Below, piece after piece: positions 36,338 through 48,380 of a DNA stretch of 64,000 nt (the first letter of the stretch is position 1; each line of letters begins with the position of its first letter). Source of the DNA: Otatea glauca (lineage: Eukaryota > Streptophyta > Magnoliopsida > Poales > Poaceae); the NCBI GenBank assembly GCA_036346275.1, contig CM070717.1:11095178-11159177 (forward strand). The letters are read 5' to 3'. Made by a program: the position numbers and the translations under genes. The notes beneath the pieces are model-generated. The model saw only the letters and a list, made by a program, of their open reading frames with translations, had not been told where the DNA came from and did not search any database.

Positions 36338-37160
36338 GCATACTCACACCAAACTCCTCCCGAAATGGTCGAATTTAGGAGGGGAAACTTCATTAGCTTC
36401 TGGAGGATTGCACTTCAATCGACTATCAGATGGTCATTCGAACGGGGTTGCTTAGAGTTTGTGCCCAACATGAGACATTGGAGGAGTAGTGAAGAATTCT
36501 TTACCCAAATTAAACTTCCCAAAAGTTGATGGAGAAGGGCCACAGATTTGGAGGGACAAATGCACAGACTACTTTTAGATCTTCAACATACCTGAAGCAT
36601 TATGGGTAACTGCGGCTACGATGCATATGGAGGGCAATGCGGCACGCTGGTTACAAGTCTGCAAAGCAAGAAATGAATTAGGAAATTGGGAGCAGTTTAT
36701 TCAGGCGGTAGAGGCAAAATTCGGTGCCTTAGACCATCAGAGGCTTCTGGAAGAGTTGGTGGAGGTTAAGCAGACTGGAACGATATCTAAATACAAGAAT
36801 CAATTCGATGAATTAATGTACGAAATTCTAATACACAATCCGCACTATGGAGAAGAACTTTTCGTATCACAGTTTGTAAAAGGGCTAAAGTCTGAGTTGA
36901 GAGGGGCTGTACAAAGCTTAGTTCCAGAATATGTGGACCGAGCAACTCTCTTGGCTGGAATTCAGCAGGATGTATTAGATCGTAAAAAGAAGTATGAATA
37001 AATCAAAAAGTCATGCAAGTGGCAATAAAGCAAATCAAGGAGACCTATGGAGGGCTAGGTAGTTGCGGAATACCGCCATGCCAATGACCTGTGTTTCCAG
37101 TGCGGTGACAAATTTGAGCCCAATCATTACTTAAAATGTAAAAAGAGAAGTCAAGCACAA
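36338..37160 (+). pseudogene. H gag, main part with zinc knuckle
   Basis: After the C insertion the gag frame continues with stops (for example near 36383). Segment 36621-37001 is a clear Retrotrans_gag capsid: GNAARWLQVCKARNELGNWEQF, EAKFGALDHQRLLEELVEVKQ, ISKYKNQFDELMYE. Around 37090-37140 a zinc knuckle reads CFQCGDKFEPNHYLKC. Several stops separate the pieces. The protein would have formed the particle core of H. Confidence 0.75.
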
Positions 37161-39311
37161 TTGCAAGCAATTTCCATTGAAGAGAAAGAAGTGTTATCTG
37201 ATGCAGTATTAGACTTGATTGAGACTGAGGAAACAAACAAGGAAGAGATGTGTAGTTTGTCATTAAACGCCTTGTCAGGAACTGAAGAAAAAGAAACAAT
37301 ACGAATTCTGGCGTTAGTCCGCAATCAAGTGATGCTCATATTATTAGATTCAGGTAGTTCTCATAGCTTCGTGAATGAGGGGTTCTTGCATAAAATTGGA
37401 TGTATTCCACAGAAGACTAAACCAATGAAGGTCCTAGTAGCAAATGAGAACATACTGAAATGTGATCAGTGGGTTCCAAAATTGGAATGGTGGACACAGG
37501 GCCATACATTTCAATCGAATATGAGGGTATTTGAACTGGGAGCTTATGACGCCATATTAGGGATGAATTGGCTGGATCAACACAGTCCTATGACATGCAA
37601 TTGGAAAGACAAAACGATTGAGTTCGGTAATGGTAAACAAATTCAGATACAAGGTGTACAAGGAATTAATAGAAGCGAAATCAAATCTTTGTCAATGGAG
37701 CAATTAGAGAAATATAATAAAGGAAATGACATTTGGGCATTGGTGCTAATGGAAGCGGACATGACAGAAGGTTGTGAGCCAATACCAGGATTAATCAATG
37801 GGGTGTTAGAGCTATATGTAGATGTGTTTAAAGAATCTAAGGGATTACCGCCGAGGAGGAAGTATGACCATGCAATTATTCTTATTCCAGGAGCTACTCC
37901 GTTTAATGCAAGACCATATCGACATTCACCCATGCATAAGGATGAGATTGAAAGACAAGTCACCCATGAACTGGGATCATCACGCCTAGTGTGAGTCCAT
38001 TTACCTCACCAGTGTTATTAGTGCAAAAAAAGATGGTTCACGAAGATTTTGTGTAGATTATCGGCATTTGAATGATCTCATATTTAAGAATAAATTTCCA
38101 ATGCCTGTTATAGAGGAGCTGTTGGATGAGTTAGCAGGTACTAAATACTTTTCAAAGTTGGATCTCTGAGCAGGATACCATCAAATTTGCATGAAGAGGA
38201 TGAAATGAAGACTGCATTTAAAACTCATCAAGGTCATTATCAATTCAAGGTTATGCCATTTGACCTTACAAATGCCCCGGCGACATTTCAGTGCATAATG
38301 AATTCGATCTTGGCACCGTATTTGAGAAAGTGTGTATTAGTGTTTATGGATGATATATTGATATACAATCCAGATCTGAATACTCATGCAAAACAATTGG
38401 AAGCTGTACTACAAACTTTGAGAGAACATCATTTTTTTGTGAAGAGATCGAAATGCACTTTTGCTCAACGACAGCTTGAGTTTTAGGTCATGTCATATCT
38501 GATGAAGGAGTGGCTACTGACCCGAGAAAGACAGAGGCAATGTTGAAGTGGCTGAGGCCGAGAAATCTAACAGACCTGCGTGGATTTCTGGGTTTAACTA
38601 GATACTATAGAAAATTTGTTAAGAATTATGGCATATTGGCAAAACCTTTGAACAATGTATTGAAGAGGAAGAATTTTGATTGGGATGAAGGTTCAAAGGA
38701 AGCTTTTCTGATGTTGAAGAAGGCCATGTCAACTACTCCAGTTCTGAAATTACCTAATTTTGAACAGGGATTCGAGGTAGAAACGGATGCATGTGAGCAA
38801 GGCATAGGTGCAGTACTACTTCAACATGGGCAGCCAGTTACATTTTTCAGCAAGGCTCTTGGACCGAAACATCAGAGTATGTCTATTTACGAAAAGGAAT
38901 TTTTGGCCTTGATGCTCGTGGTGGAAAGATGGAGATCTTACTTGTAGAGGAATGAGTTTGTAATTAAAACTGACCACCACAGCCTATGCTATTTAGAAGA
39001 TCAGCAATTACAATCTGATATGCATTGGAAAGCGATGACTAGGCTTATGGGATTAAGATTTCGGATTGTATACAAAAAAGGGAAAGAAAATATAGTTGCA
39101 GATGCTCTCTCTCGAGTAGGACAATTACTGGAGGTGCAGGCTATCTTAGGGGTCCAAACCTTATGGGTTTAGGAGGTCATTAATTCTTATATCGCTGATG
39201 AAGTTGCTCAGCGCCGATTGACTCAATTGGCCGTTCATAGTCCTGATGAAAAAGGTTTTGAGCTACAACAAGGACTTATCTGGAAACAGGGAAGGATCTG
39301 GATTGGAAGTA
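37161..39311 (+). pseudogene. H protease, reverse transcriptase and RNase H
   Basis: Segment 37161-37994 contains the aspartic protease site LLDSGSSHSFVNEGF and continues to the RT linker (PRRKYDHAIILIPGATPFNARPYRH). After a frameshift near 37990 the RT fingers follow (VDYRHLNDLIF, KLDL*AGYHQI with an in-frame stop). Segment 38187-38486 has MPFDLTNAPATFQ and the active site VFMDDILIY. Segment 38510-38947 has FLGLTRYYRKFVKNYG and the RNase H start ETDACEQGIGAVLLQ. RNase H continues past a stop to VADALSRV near 39100. The frame is cut at 39311 by element D. Confidence 0.85.
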
Positions 39312-40950
39312 TGAAGGACCATGTGGAAGTCTATCCATATTTGTGATGAGTATTTGACTTTATTTGAACAAGGTGTGCTCAAGTTTGAGTTTGATTTGGA
39401 TTGATTTTCAAAATGAAGCAATTTGAGTTGTCTCTGCTAGGAGTGGCAGTACCGGCCGTATGGGTGCGGTAGTGATGAGTTGGATGGTTTATTACATATC
39501 ATTGTGGGTATTGCTATGTGATGTGTTTCCTTGTTTTTGATGGTTGCAAGATGACGGTGCTAGGTCATGGTGAGGCGGAGGATGACCGGGACTACGCGAG
39601 GAGCGTCAAAGGTCCAGACGGTTGGGAGATCGCCGGAAGATGATCGGAGACGGAGTGCGTGCAAGCCATGAAGACAAGGAATGGATGTGATGCTAGCTAG
39701 ATGCTGCTCGGATCGATGAGGGCCGTCGGATTGCGGTCTAGTTGACAGGATAGCGGGTCTAGTTAGTATGCTTTGAAAACCGTGCAAGAAAACCCGGTAT
39801 GTGTGTGGGTTTTGGGTTAGCCCTTGCATGGCTATGTGTGTGGGTTAATACTAGCCCTTAGATGAGTGCTCTAGGGTTGAGGGACTCATCCAAGGGTGGT
39901 AGGTAGCCCAAGAGTAGTATAAATAGGGGTGGAGGGGTAGCCTTCTTCCCTTGAAGGTTTTGAGGTTTGTGAATGCTCCTTTGAGCTTTGCCCACATGAA
40001 AGTGAGGCTTTGTAACCTCTCCTTCCAGAAATGAAAGTTTTATCCATCCAACTCTGAATTTATTTTGCGCATTTACATTATGTCTTTACTTTACGCAATT
40101 TAAATTCAGCATTTACTTTCCCGCAATTACATTCTCGCAATTTACTTTCACGCAATTTGGATTTGCCTCCCCTTCTTCTAAATGCTGTTGATCTTGGATG
40201 TTTTGAGTGTGTTCATATTGTTTTACATCTCTTTTGCACTCTTGGATTGAGTAGAGAACATCTTGTCTTCCAAGTTTCAACTTTATTCAGAACTTGTTCT
40301 TTGCGGAACAGTTAGTATTTGATTTTTATAAAAATCTAGAAAAATCCATTTTAAGTGATTCTTACTGGAGGAGGTGCGGGAATCTGATATCCACCTGCAG
40401 AACAATTTTGGAGTTTACTTGTTGCACCGTTTGGGCGCCATGAGGTGAAAACCGAGCCCCAAACTTTCTGCTCGAAGTTCTTGACTAACTGTGTTTTTCG
40501 ATTTCTCCTGTTTTTTCTGTAAGGCTTTTTGAGGAGAAATTTGGTGGAGATCTTCATGACTCTGTTGCTCATAGGGAGAAAAAGTCTCAAAATTTTGTGA
40601 GCTGCAGAAACCCACCAACCTCCTGTTCAAATTGAGGATAAGTTCTGGAAATTCTGCTTTTGCTTTTCTGAAAGTGACTTTTGTGATTTGAATTGATGTC
40701 CTTTCTAAAAGCAAGAGTTGAATTGATTCCTCGTTATCTTGGAGACTAAACAACCAGGATTGTGACTCAAAAATCCCCACATATTTTATGGTACTTATCC
40801 ATGCAAGTTAGGGGTACAAATAGTTGTCTAGTTTTTTGGGTTTTTCACGATTTCCTTTGAGCGATCTTGTCGAGGTTTTTGTTGAAGTATTTTGGGGGAA
40901 AATTTATTTGCGACCATTCACCCCCCTTTGTTCGCCATCTCGGTCCCTCA
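39312..40950 (+). repeat. D LTR 1 (1,639 bp)
   Basis: Starts TGAAGGACCATGTGG and ends CGGTCCCTCA, followed by a primer-binding site at 40953. TATAAATAG at 39918-39926 is a good promoter candidate. An antisense ORF of 121 codons (40415-40780) recurs in the other LTR copies. Confidence 0.9.
39918..39926 (+). promoter_or_regulatory. TATA box of D LTRs
   Basis: TATAAATAG followed by GGGTGGAGG is present at the same place in all three LTRs (39918, 47304, 56701). This fits the U3/R promoter of the element. Confidence 0.7.
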
Positions 40951-40952
40951 AT

Positions 40953-40965
40953 TGGTATCAGAGCC
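40953..40965 (+). other. Primer-binding site of D copy 1
   Basis: TGGTATCAGAGCC lies two bases after LTR 1. An identical site follows LTR 2 (about 48328-48340). LTR 3 is followed by H sequence instead. Confidence 0.85.
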
Positions 40966-41005
40966 GGTTTTGCTCTTCCATAGATCTTGACCGGTCTCAA
41001 GAGCC

Positions 41006-43329
41006 ATGGCGACGGACAAATATTCCACCAAGCCTCCCATCTTTAATGGAGTTGATTTTCCTTTTTGGAAGTCCCGGATGGAGTCATACATCACTTCCCA
41101 GGGCTACCTGAGATGGCAGAAGGTGAAACTCCTGCATGAGGTTCCTGCGGATGAAAATGTCACGGCCATCAATATGGTTGACGTTGAGGCGAATGCTAAG
41201 GCAAGGAACATTCTCATACAGGGTCTTAGCCATGGTGAGTATGATAGGATTTCTCACCTTCGCTCCACTCACGAGATTTGGGTAACCCACGATGCTTACC
41301 ATGAGGGCTCTACTCAAATCAAGACTGTGAGGTAGGACCAGTTCAAACGCGAGTACAACAAGTTTGATCAACGCGCTGGTGAGAGTCTCGACGAGTGTTT
41401 TGGTCGGTTTACAAATATTTTGAGCGTCCTCCGAGCAGTTGGCTGCATATACCCTGACTCGGACAATGGTCGGCATTTCTTAACCGCACTCGACCTTCGG
41501 GTTTGGGAGATGAAGGTGACCACCATCAAGGACACCACCGACTTATCGACTCTGACTCTTGATGGGCTTTATTCCCGCCTCAAGACTCATGAGATCGATG
41601 TCGTCTCTCAGAAGACGAAATCTCAGTCGATGGCTTTGGTCACCGATCCCATTGGATCTTCTTCTTCTGATCCTTCTATTGGTTTCTCTCTTTCCGCCCT
41701 TTGTGAGCTAAGTGATGACCAACTGAAAAATTTTCCAGAAAATGAGCTTGCTCTTCTCGCTCGCAAGTTTTCTCATGCATACAAGAGGGTGAGAGAGAGA
41801 AAGAGAGGTGGCATGATCACATGCTTCGATTGTGGTGGCCCCAACCACATTCGGGCTAATTGCCCCAAACTGGAGAAGGCTAAGAATGATGCCGGCGGTT
41901 CGGCAAAGAACGACTACATCGACAAGAACCGCAACAGGAAGCCTCCAGTTCGTGAGCCGACGCAGGAGAAGAAGTACCGCAACTTATCCAAGAACAAGAA
42001 GCTCTTCCACCGCGTCCTCGCCGCGCTTGACAACATCAACATCTCCGACACGGAGACATGGAGCGACGAGGACGAGGATGAACTGCAAGAGAAGAAGGGT
42101 GACGAAGACTTCTCCAGCATGTGCTTCATGGCCGACACCAACGACATCAGCGACTCCGAGCTCTATAGCGACTCGGACGAGGTACCCTCCTATGACCAGC
42201 TCAACGAAGCTTTCTGCAAATTAGGAAAATTTCATGCTGGAGCTAGAGCTAGGTGTACGGAGCTTGAGAAGGAAGTAGGTACCTTGACTCGGGAGTTAGC
42301 TTCACTTAGATCTTCTCCCTCCCGAGTCACTGATGATTGCTCTTTGTGTGATGCTATTCTTGTGGAGTTGGAGAACTTAAGGACTATGCATGATAGTGTG
42401 TTGACTGAATTAGATAGTCTTAAGTTGAAGAATGCTAGTGATAGTGCATTGATGCTATTCCACTAGATGCTAGTTTTCTTCATACTCACTCTACTCCTTC
42501 TTGTGCTAATTGCCCTAAATTGCTTGCCGAAATTGATGCTATGAGCGAACACCTTAGAAAGCTTTCTGCTAGAAATGATGAACTTGAATTGTATGCTTCT
42601 AAGGACCCACTCAGCTCATGTGAGGGTTGTAGGCAACTAAAACTTGACAATGATGCTTTGAATGTCAAGTGTGATCAACTTGCTAAGGACTTACTAGTTA
42701 AGTCAAAAACTGTTTGCCTACTGTGTGTTGGGGTTAAGGATAATGTGGATCAAATCCATGTCGAGCTTAGGAAGAAGTTAAAAGATCAAACCCTTAGGAT
42801 TAGAAATGCTCCTTGCGTTTCTTGTGAGGCCCTCAAGATTGAGGCAGCCGTGCTGAGGGAACAAAAAGCACATGCTGAGAGATCTTCTCTTTCTGGTTCT
42901 TCTTCTTCCTCTCCTTCCCCCTGTTCTTCTTGTGCTTCTTTCTTTCGAGATTGCCAGTATCTTATGAGCACTCTCGAGAAGTTTTTTGGAGGCAAGAAGA
43001 AGCTCAATCTTATTCTAGACCAATCCAAGATTAGTAGATTCAATCAAGGTCTAGGATTTGATCCCTTGGAGCACGCTCGGGCACATCCTCCCACCATTGT
43101 GCGCGGCTCTAAGAGTGGTGAGATTGTGGTAGCTCTCAGAGTGAGTACCACCGTGTTTAGGTCTGCTGGGGTTGTCCATAGGACTTCTCACCAGAAGGGT
43201 GTTACTCCTATGGCTTCTGCCTCTAGCAAGACGAAGTACACATGCACCTTCTGTAAGAAGGATGGTCACCTAGTAGATTTCTACTTGGTGCGCCAAGATC
43301 ACTCGGCGTGGCGTGTTGTTTGCTCTTAG
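41006..43329 (+). pseudogene. D copy 1 gag
   Basis: From ATG 41006 the frame reads MATDKYSTKPPIFNGVDFPF and the gag region FWKSRMESYI. It meets a TAG at 41333-41335 and continues in the same frame as 41420-42466. This part has a CCHC zinc knuckle (CFDCGGPNHIRANC, from 41822) and acidic and coiled-coil stretches. A frame change near 42450 leads to 42520-43329, with more heptad-rich sequence and a second, imperfect knuckle CTFCKKDGHLVDFY. Long coiled-coil gag is typical of Sireviruses. Confidence 0.8.
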
Positions 43330-43782
43330 GGGTATTGAGGTCATCCCGGACTTTGAGTGCTCTAAGACACACCGCTTCTAGACAAGTTAGAGAGTCGCCT
43401 GTTTTTGGGCAGCGTCCATGACTCGGTTTTCATGCTAGTTCTTTGAGTTTTAGTCCTGGAGCTGTTCGTAGTCAGTCTTTTCGCCGTCCTCTTGATATTC
43501 CTCGTTTTTCTCATCGAGGTAGATATCAGTGGCGTGAGGTGTTTTCTGGTAGGAGTTTTAGGCAACTTCACTAGGGTGGTTCGGCTTTTGCACCACGACA
43601 GGCCAACCCAGTTTTAGCTCCTAGATCATCTACTAAAGTTGCTGCTGATCTTGTTAGGGTTAAACATCAGAGAGACACTCGAGTCCAGTCTTCTTCTGTG
43701 ACTGGTACTCTGAGGTGTCGTATGGTTCAGTATTGGGTTCCTAAGTCTTCACTCTATTCCAGTACTAAGTCATCTTTCTCTC

Positions 43783-44960
43783 TTGTGTCTTGATCAGGTT
43801 CATCGGATGGGGAAGGGAGATGTTTGGATTGTCGACTCCGGTTGTTCTCGTCATATGACCGGTGATTCTCGATGGTTCTCTTCCCTAGTCCGAGCCCCCG
43901 GTGATGAGTTAATCACTTTTGGGGATGCATCTTTAAGTAGAGTTATTGCTAAAGGTACCATCTGCATTAACCAAAATTTCATTCTTAAAGATGTTGCCTT
44001 AGTAAGTAAGCTGCAATACAATCTGCTCTCTGTTTCTCAGCTTATCGATGACTCTTTCGAGGTAAGCTTCAAGAGTAATGCCTATAGAATCCTTGATTCA
44101 TCAGGAGGGTTAGTTTGCGGGATTTCTAGATTTGGGAGAGTCTTTCGTGCTGATTTTTCTGCTTCTTCTGGAGACTCTCTTCGATGTTTGATTGCTTCTG
44201 AGTCCCGTGATCTCTCCTTCTTGCATAGGAGACTTGGTCACATTGGTTTTGATCATTTGACGCGAGTTAGCAGCCACGATCTCATTCGGGGTTTGCCCAA
44301 ACTCAAGATGGTCAAAGACTTAGTTTGCTCTCCTTGCCGACATGGCAAGATGGTTACTGCTTCTCATCCTCCAATCACCGTAGTGATTACTGATGCACCA
44401 GGACAACTTTTACATATGGACCTTTGTTGGTCCAGCTAGAGTCAATCGGCGGGAGGAAGTGGTATGTTCTTGTCATCGTTGATGATTTTTTAGATACTCT
44501 TGGGTTTTCTTCATGGCCTCGAAGGATGAGATTTTTCTCACTTGAGTTGGTCATGAGGTTGTCTATTGAGCTCCGGTGCATTCTGAGCTATACACAAGTG
44601 ATAATGACACGGAGTTCAAGAATTCCTACTTTGAGAGTTTTGTGTGGAGTCCGGTTTAGAGCATCGGTTCTCTTCTCCCTCGCCCCTCGTGAATGGCGTA
44701 GTGGAAAGGAAGAACAGGACCACAGTTGAGATGGCCGGGACGATGTTAGATGAGTCAGAGACTCTAGGAAGTTTTGGGCTGAGGCTATAGCTCTTGCTTG
44801 CCATGTTTCTAATCGCGTATTTTTGAGAGCACATTTGCATCGCACTTCTTATGAGTTGAGGTATGGCGAAAGCCCAGGTGTGTCTCATTTTCGCGTTTTC
44901 GGTTGCAAGTGTTTTATCTTGAAGTCTGGTAACCTAGATAAGTTTGAGTCTCGCTCTTCT
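43783..44960 (+). pseudogene. D copy 1 protease and integrase
   Basis: Segment 43783-44439 carries the copia protease site WIVDSGCSRHMTGDSRW and the pre-integrase zinc region LHRRLGHIGFDHLT...CSPCRHGK. The integrase core begins LLHMDL and then breaks into several frames (VLVIVDDF near 44470; SHFRVF near 44890). Copia elements place integrase before RT, as seen here. Confidence 0.8.
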
Positions 44961-46705
44961 GATGGTATATATCTTTCTAGGTTACTCGACTTCCTCTCGT
45001 AGCTATAGGGTCTGGAGTGTTGATGCACATAGGATTATAGAGACCTATGATGTGACCTTTGATGAGGCTTGCCCAGGAGGTAGACCTGATGTTTCAGGCT
45101 CTTCTTATCCCTCCGAGACCATCCTTGTAGAAGATGAGGATGATGGAGATGATGGTGTTCCACCGGATCCAGTCCCCTCTACACCTGAGGTGCCTCCTTT
45201 TCCATTTACGCACCTCGGAGAGACCAGCCCTTGCCTTGAGCTCTCCTTCAAATGAGTGGCTCTGTTCCTACCTCTTACATTCAAAGAGGTAGAGGCCACT
45301 ACTTCGGTACTCCCGACATATCCAGAAGCTCATCCACCGATCGGATCATTGGTGATCTGTTTGGCGGTCACTCGCTCAAAATCAGGTTTATCCAGTTTTG
45401 CCTCCACTCGCCTTCCGTTGCCTCCTTTGAGTAGAAGGATGTTTCTCATGCATTATCCGATGAGTTGTGGATTAATGCTATGCATGAGGAACTTGAGAAC
45501 TTTGAGAGGAACAAGGTATGGCAGTTTGTCGAGCCCCCATCTGGTCATAATGTCATTGGGACCAAGTGGATGTTCAAAAACAAGTAGAGTGAGGATGGGG
45601 TTGTAGTAAGAAACAAGGCTAGACTAGTTGCACAGGGCTTTTCTCAGGTTGAGGGTCTTGACTTTGAGGAGACCTTTGCCCCTGTAGCTAGGCTAGAGGC
45701 TATCCGAATCCTGCTTGCATTTTCTGCATCCAAAGGCTTCAAGCTTTATCAAATGGTTGTCAAGAGTGCATTCCTCAATGGCTATATTGAGGAAGAGGTT
45801 TATGTCAGCAACCTCCAGGATTCGAGAACCCCAAGTTTCCTACTCATGTATACAAGCTTTCCAAAGCTCTATATGGACTCAAGCAGGCCCCAGAGCATGG
45901 TATGAGAGGCTCAAGTCTTATCTTCTCAGCCATGACTTCAAAATGGGCGTAGTAGACAAAACTCTGTTCATCAGACACCATGAGTCTCATTTTCTTCTTG
46001 TCCAGATTTATGTGGATGATATCATTTTTGGTGGCTCGTCTCATCCACTTGTGTCTCAGTTTTCTGAGGTGATGAGCACAGAGTTTGAGATGAGTATGAT
46101 GGGCGAGTTGAGCTACTTTCTTGGCTTCCAAATCAAGCAGACTCGGGAGGGTACTTTCTTGCATCAAGGCAAGTATACCCGTGACCTCCTGAGGTGCTTT
46201 GATATGTCTGATGGGAAGCCAGCGATGACTCCTATGGCCACCACTGCTGTCCTCGAGCCCGATGAGGATGGTGAGCCTGCTGATCAAAAGGAGTTTTGGA
46301 GCATGATCGGCTCTCTCTTGTACCTCACTGCTTCAAGGACAGACATACATTTCGCTGTGTGTCTGTGAGCTCGATTTCAAGCTTCTCCTCGTGCCTCTCA
46401 CCGCCAGGCGGTCAAGCGCATCTTCAGGTATCTTCGTGCTACCACTGATTATGGTATTTGGTACTCTTCTTCTTCTTGTCTATCGCTTAGAGCCTTTTCC
46501 GATGCCGACTTTGCTGGCTGTAGGATAAATAGGAAGAGCCCTTCTGGCACTTGTCAATTCATTGACACTTCTCTTATTTCTAGGTCATCTAGGAAGTAGT
46601 CGAGTGCCACCCATCCACGAGGCCGAGTATGTTCTTTGCGCAGCCGATTCTTTGTAGCAGTGCTCTGGATGAGATCGACCTTACGGGACTATGGGTTAGA
46701 GATAG
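44961..46705 (+). pseudogene. D copy 1 reverse transcriptase and truncated RNase H
   Basis: This holds the copia RT region: KARLVAQGFSQVEGLDFEET, ARLEAIRILLAFSASKGFKL, then YVDDIIFGGSSHPLVSQF with the active-site YVDD at 46009-46020, and GSLLYLTASRTDIHFAV. RNase H runs to DYGLEI and is cut at 46705, where LTR 2 begins. The remaining ~100 residues and the 3' non-coding region seen in copy 2 (54033-56091) are missing. Stops and frameshifts occur throughout. Confidence 0.8.
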
Positions 46706-48325
46706 TGAAGGACCATGTGGAGGTCCATCCATGTTTGTGATGAGTATTTGACTTTATTTGAGCAAGGTGTGCTCAACTTTGAGTTTGATTTGGATTGATT
46801 TTCAAAATGAAGCAATTTGAGTTGTCTCTGCCAGAGTGGCGATGCGGCCGTATGGGTGCGGTAGTGATGAGTTGGATGGTTTATTGCACATCTTTGTGGG
46901 CATTGCTATGTGATGAGTTTCCTTGTCTTTGATGGTTGCAAGATGACGGTGCTAGGTCATGGTGAGGCGAAGGATGACCGGGACTAGGCGAGGAGCGCCA
47001 AAGGTCCGACGGTTGGGAGATCGCCAAGATGATCGGAGACGGAGTCCGGCAAGTCAAGAAGACAAGGAAAGGAGTGATGCTAGCTAGATGCTGCGTGGAT
47101 CAATGAGGGCCGTCGGATTGCGGTCTAGTTGATAGGTTAGCGGGTCTAGGTAGTATGCTTTGAAAACCGTGCAAGAAAACCCGGTATGTGTGTGGGTTTT
47201 GGGTTAGCCCTTGCATGGCTGTGTGTGTGGGTTAATCCTAGCCCTTAGATGAGTGCTCTAGGTTGAGGGACTCATCCAAGGGTGGTAGGTAGCCCAAGAG
47301 TAGTATAAATAGGGGTGGAGGGTAGCCTCCTCCCTTGAAGGTGTTGAGGTTTTGATGCTCATTTGAGCTTTGCCCACATGAATGTGAGGCTTTGTAACCT
47401 CCTTCCAGAAATGAAAGTTTTATTCATCCACCTCTGAATTTATTTTGCGATTTACATTATGTCTTTACTTTACGCAATTTAAATTCAGCATTTACTTTCC
47501 GCAATTACATTCCCGCAATTTACTTTCAAGTAATTTGGATTTGCCTCCTCCTTCTAAATGCTGCTGTTCTTGGATGTTTTGAGTGTGTTCATATGGTTTT
47601 ACATCTCTTTTGCACTCTTGGATTGAGTAGAGAACATCTTTTCTTTCAAGTTCCAACTTTGTTCTGAACTTGTTCTTCGCGCAGCAGTCAGTGTTTGATT
47701 TTTGTAAAAATATAGAAAAATCCTTTTTGAGTGATTCTTATTGGAGGAGGTGCGGGACTCTGATATCCACTTGCAGAAAATTTTTTGAGTTCACTTGTTG
47801 CACCGTTTGGGCGCCATGAGGTGAAAACCGAGCCCCAAACTTTCTGCTCGAAGTTCTTGACCAGACTGTGTTCTTCGATTTTTCCTGTTTTTTCTGTAAG
47901 GCTTTTTGAGGAGAAATTTGGTGGAGTTCTTCAAGACTCTGATTCTCACAGGGAGAAAAAGTCTCAAAATTTTTGAGCTGCAGAAACCCACCAACCTCCT
48001 GTGCAAATTGAGGACAAGTTCTGGAAATTCTGCTTTTGCTTTTCTGAAAGTGACTTTTGTGATTTGAATTGATGTCCTTTCTAAAAGCAAGAGTTTGAAT
48101 TGATTCCTCTTTATCTTGGACACTAGACAACCAGGATTGTGACTCAAAATCCCCACATATTTTATGGTACTTATCCATGCAAGCTTAGGGTACACATAGT
48201 TGTCTAGTTTTTGGGTTTTTCACAATTCCTTTTGGCGATCTTGTCGAGGTTTTTGTTGGAGTATTTTGGGAGAATTTTTATTTGTGACCATTCACCCCCC
48301 CTCTGTTCGCCATCTCGGTCCTTCA
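46706..48325 (+). repeat. D LTR 2, shared middle LTR (1,620 bp)
   Basis: Same start and end as LTR 1 and LTR 3. It serves as 3' LTR of copy 1 and 5' LTR of copy 2. No target duplication lies beside it. Confidence 0.9.
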
Positions 48326-48380
48326 ATTGGTATCAGAGCCGGTTTTGCTCTTCCATAGATCTTGACCGGTCTCAAGAGCC

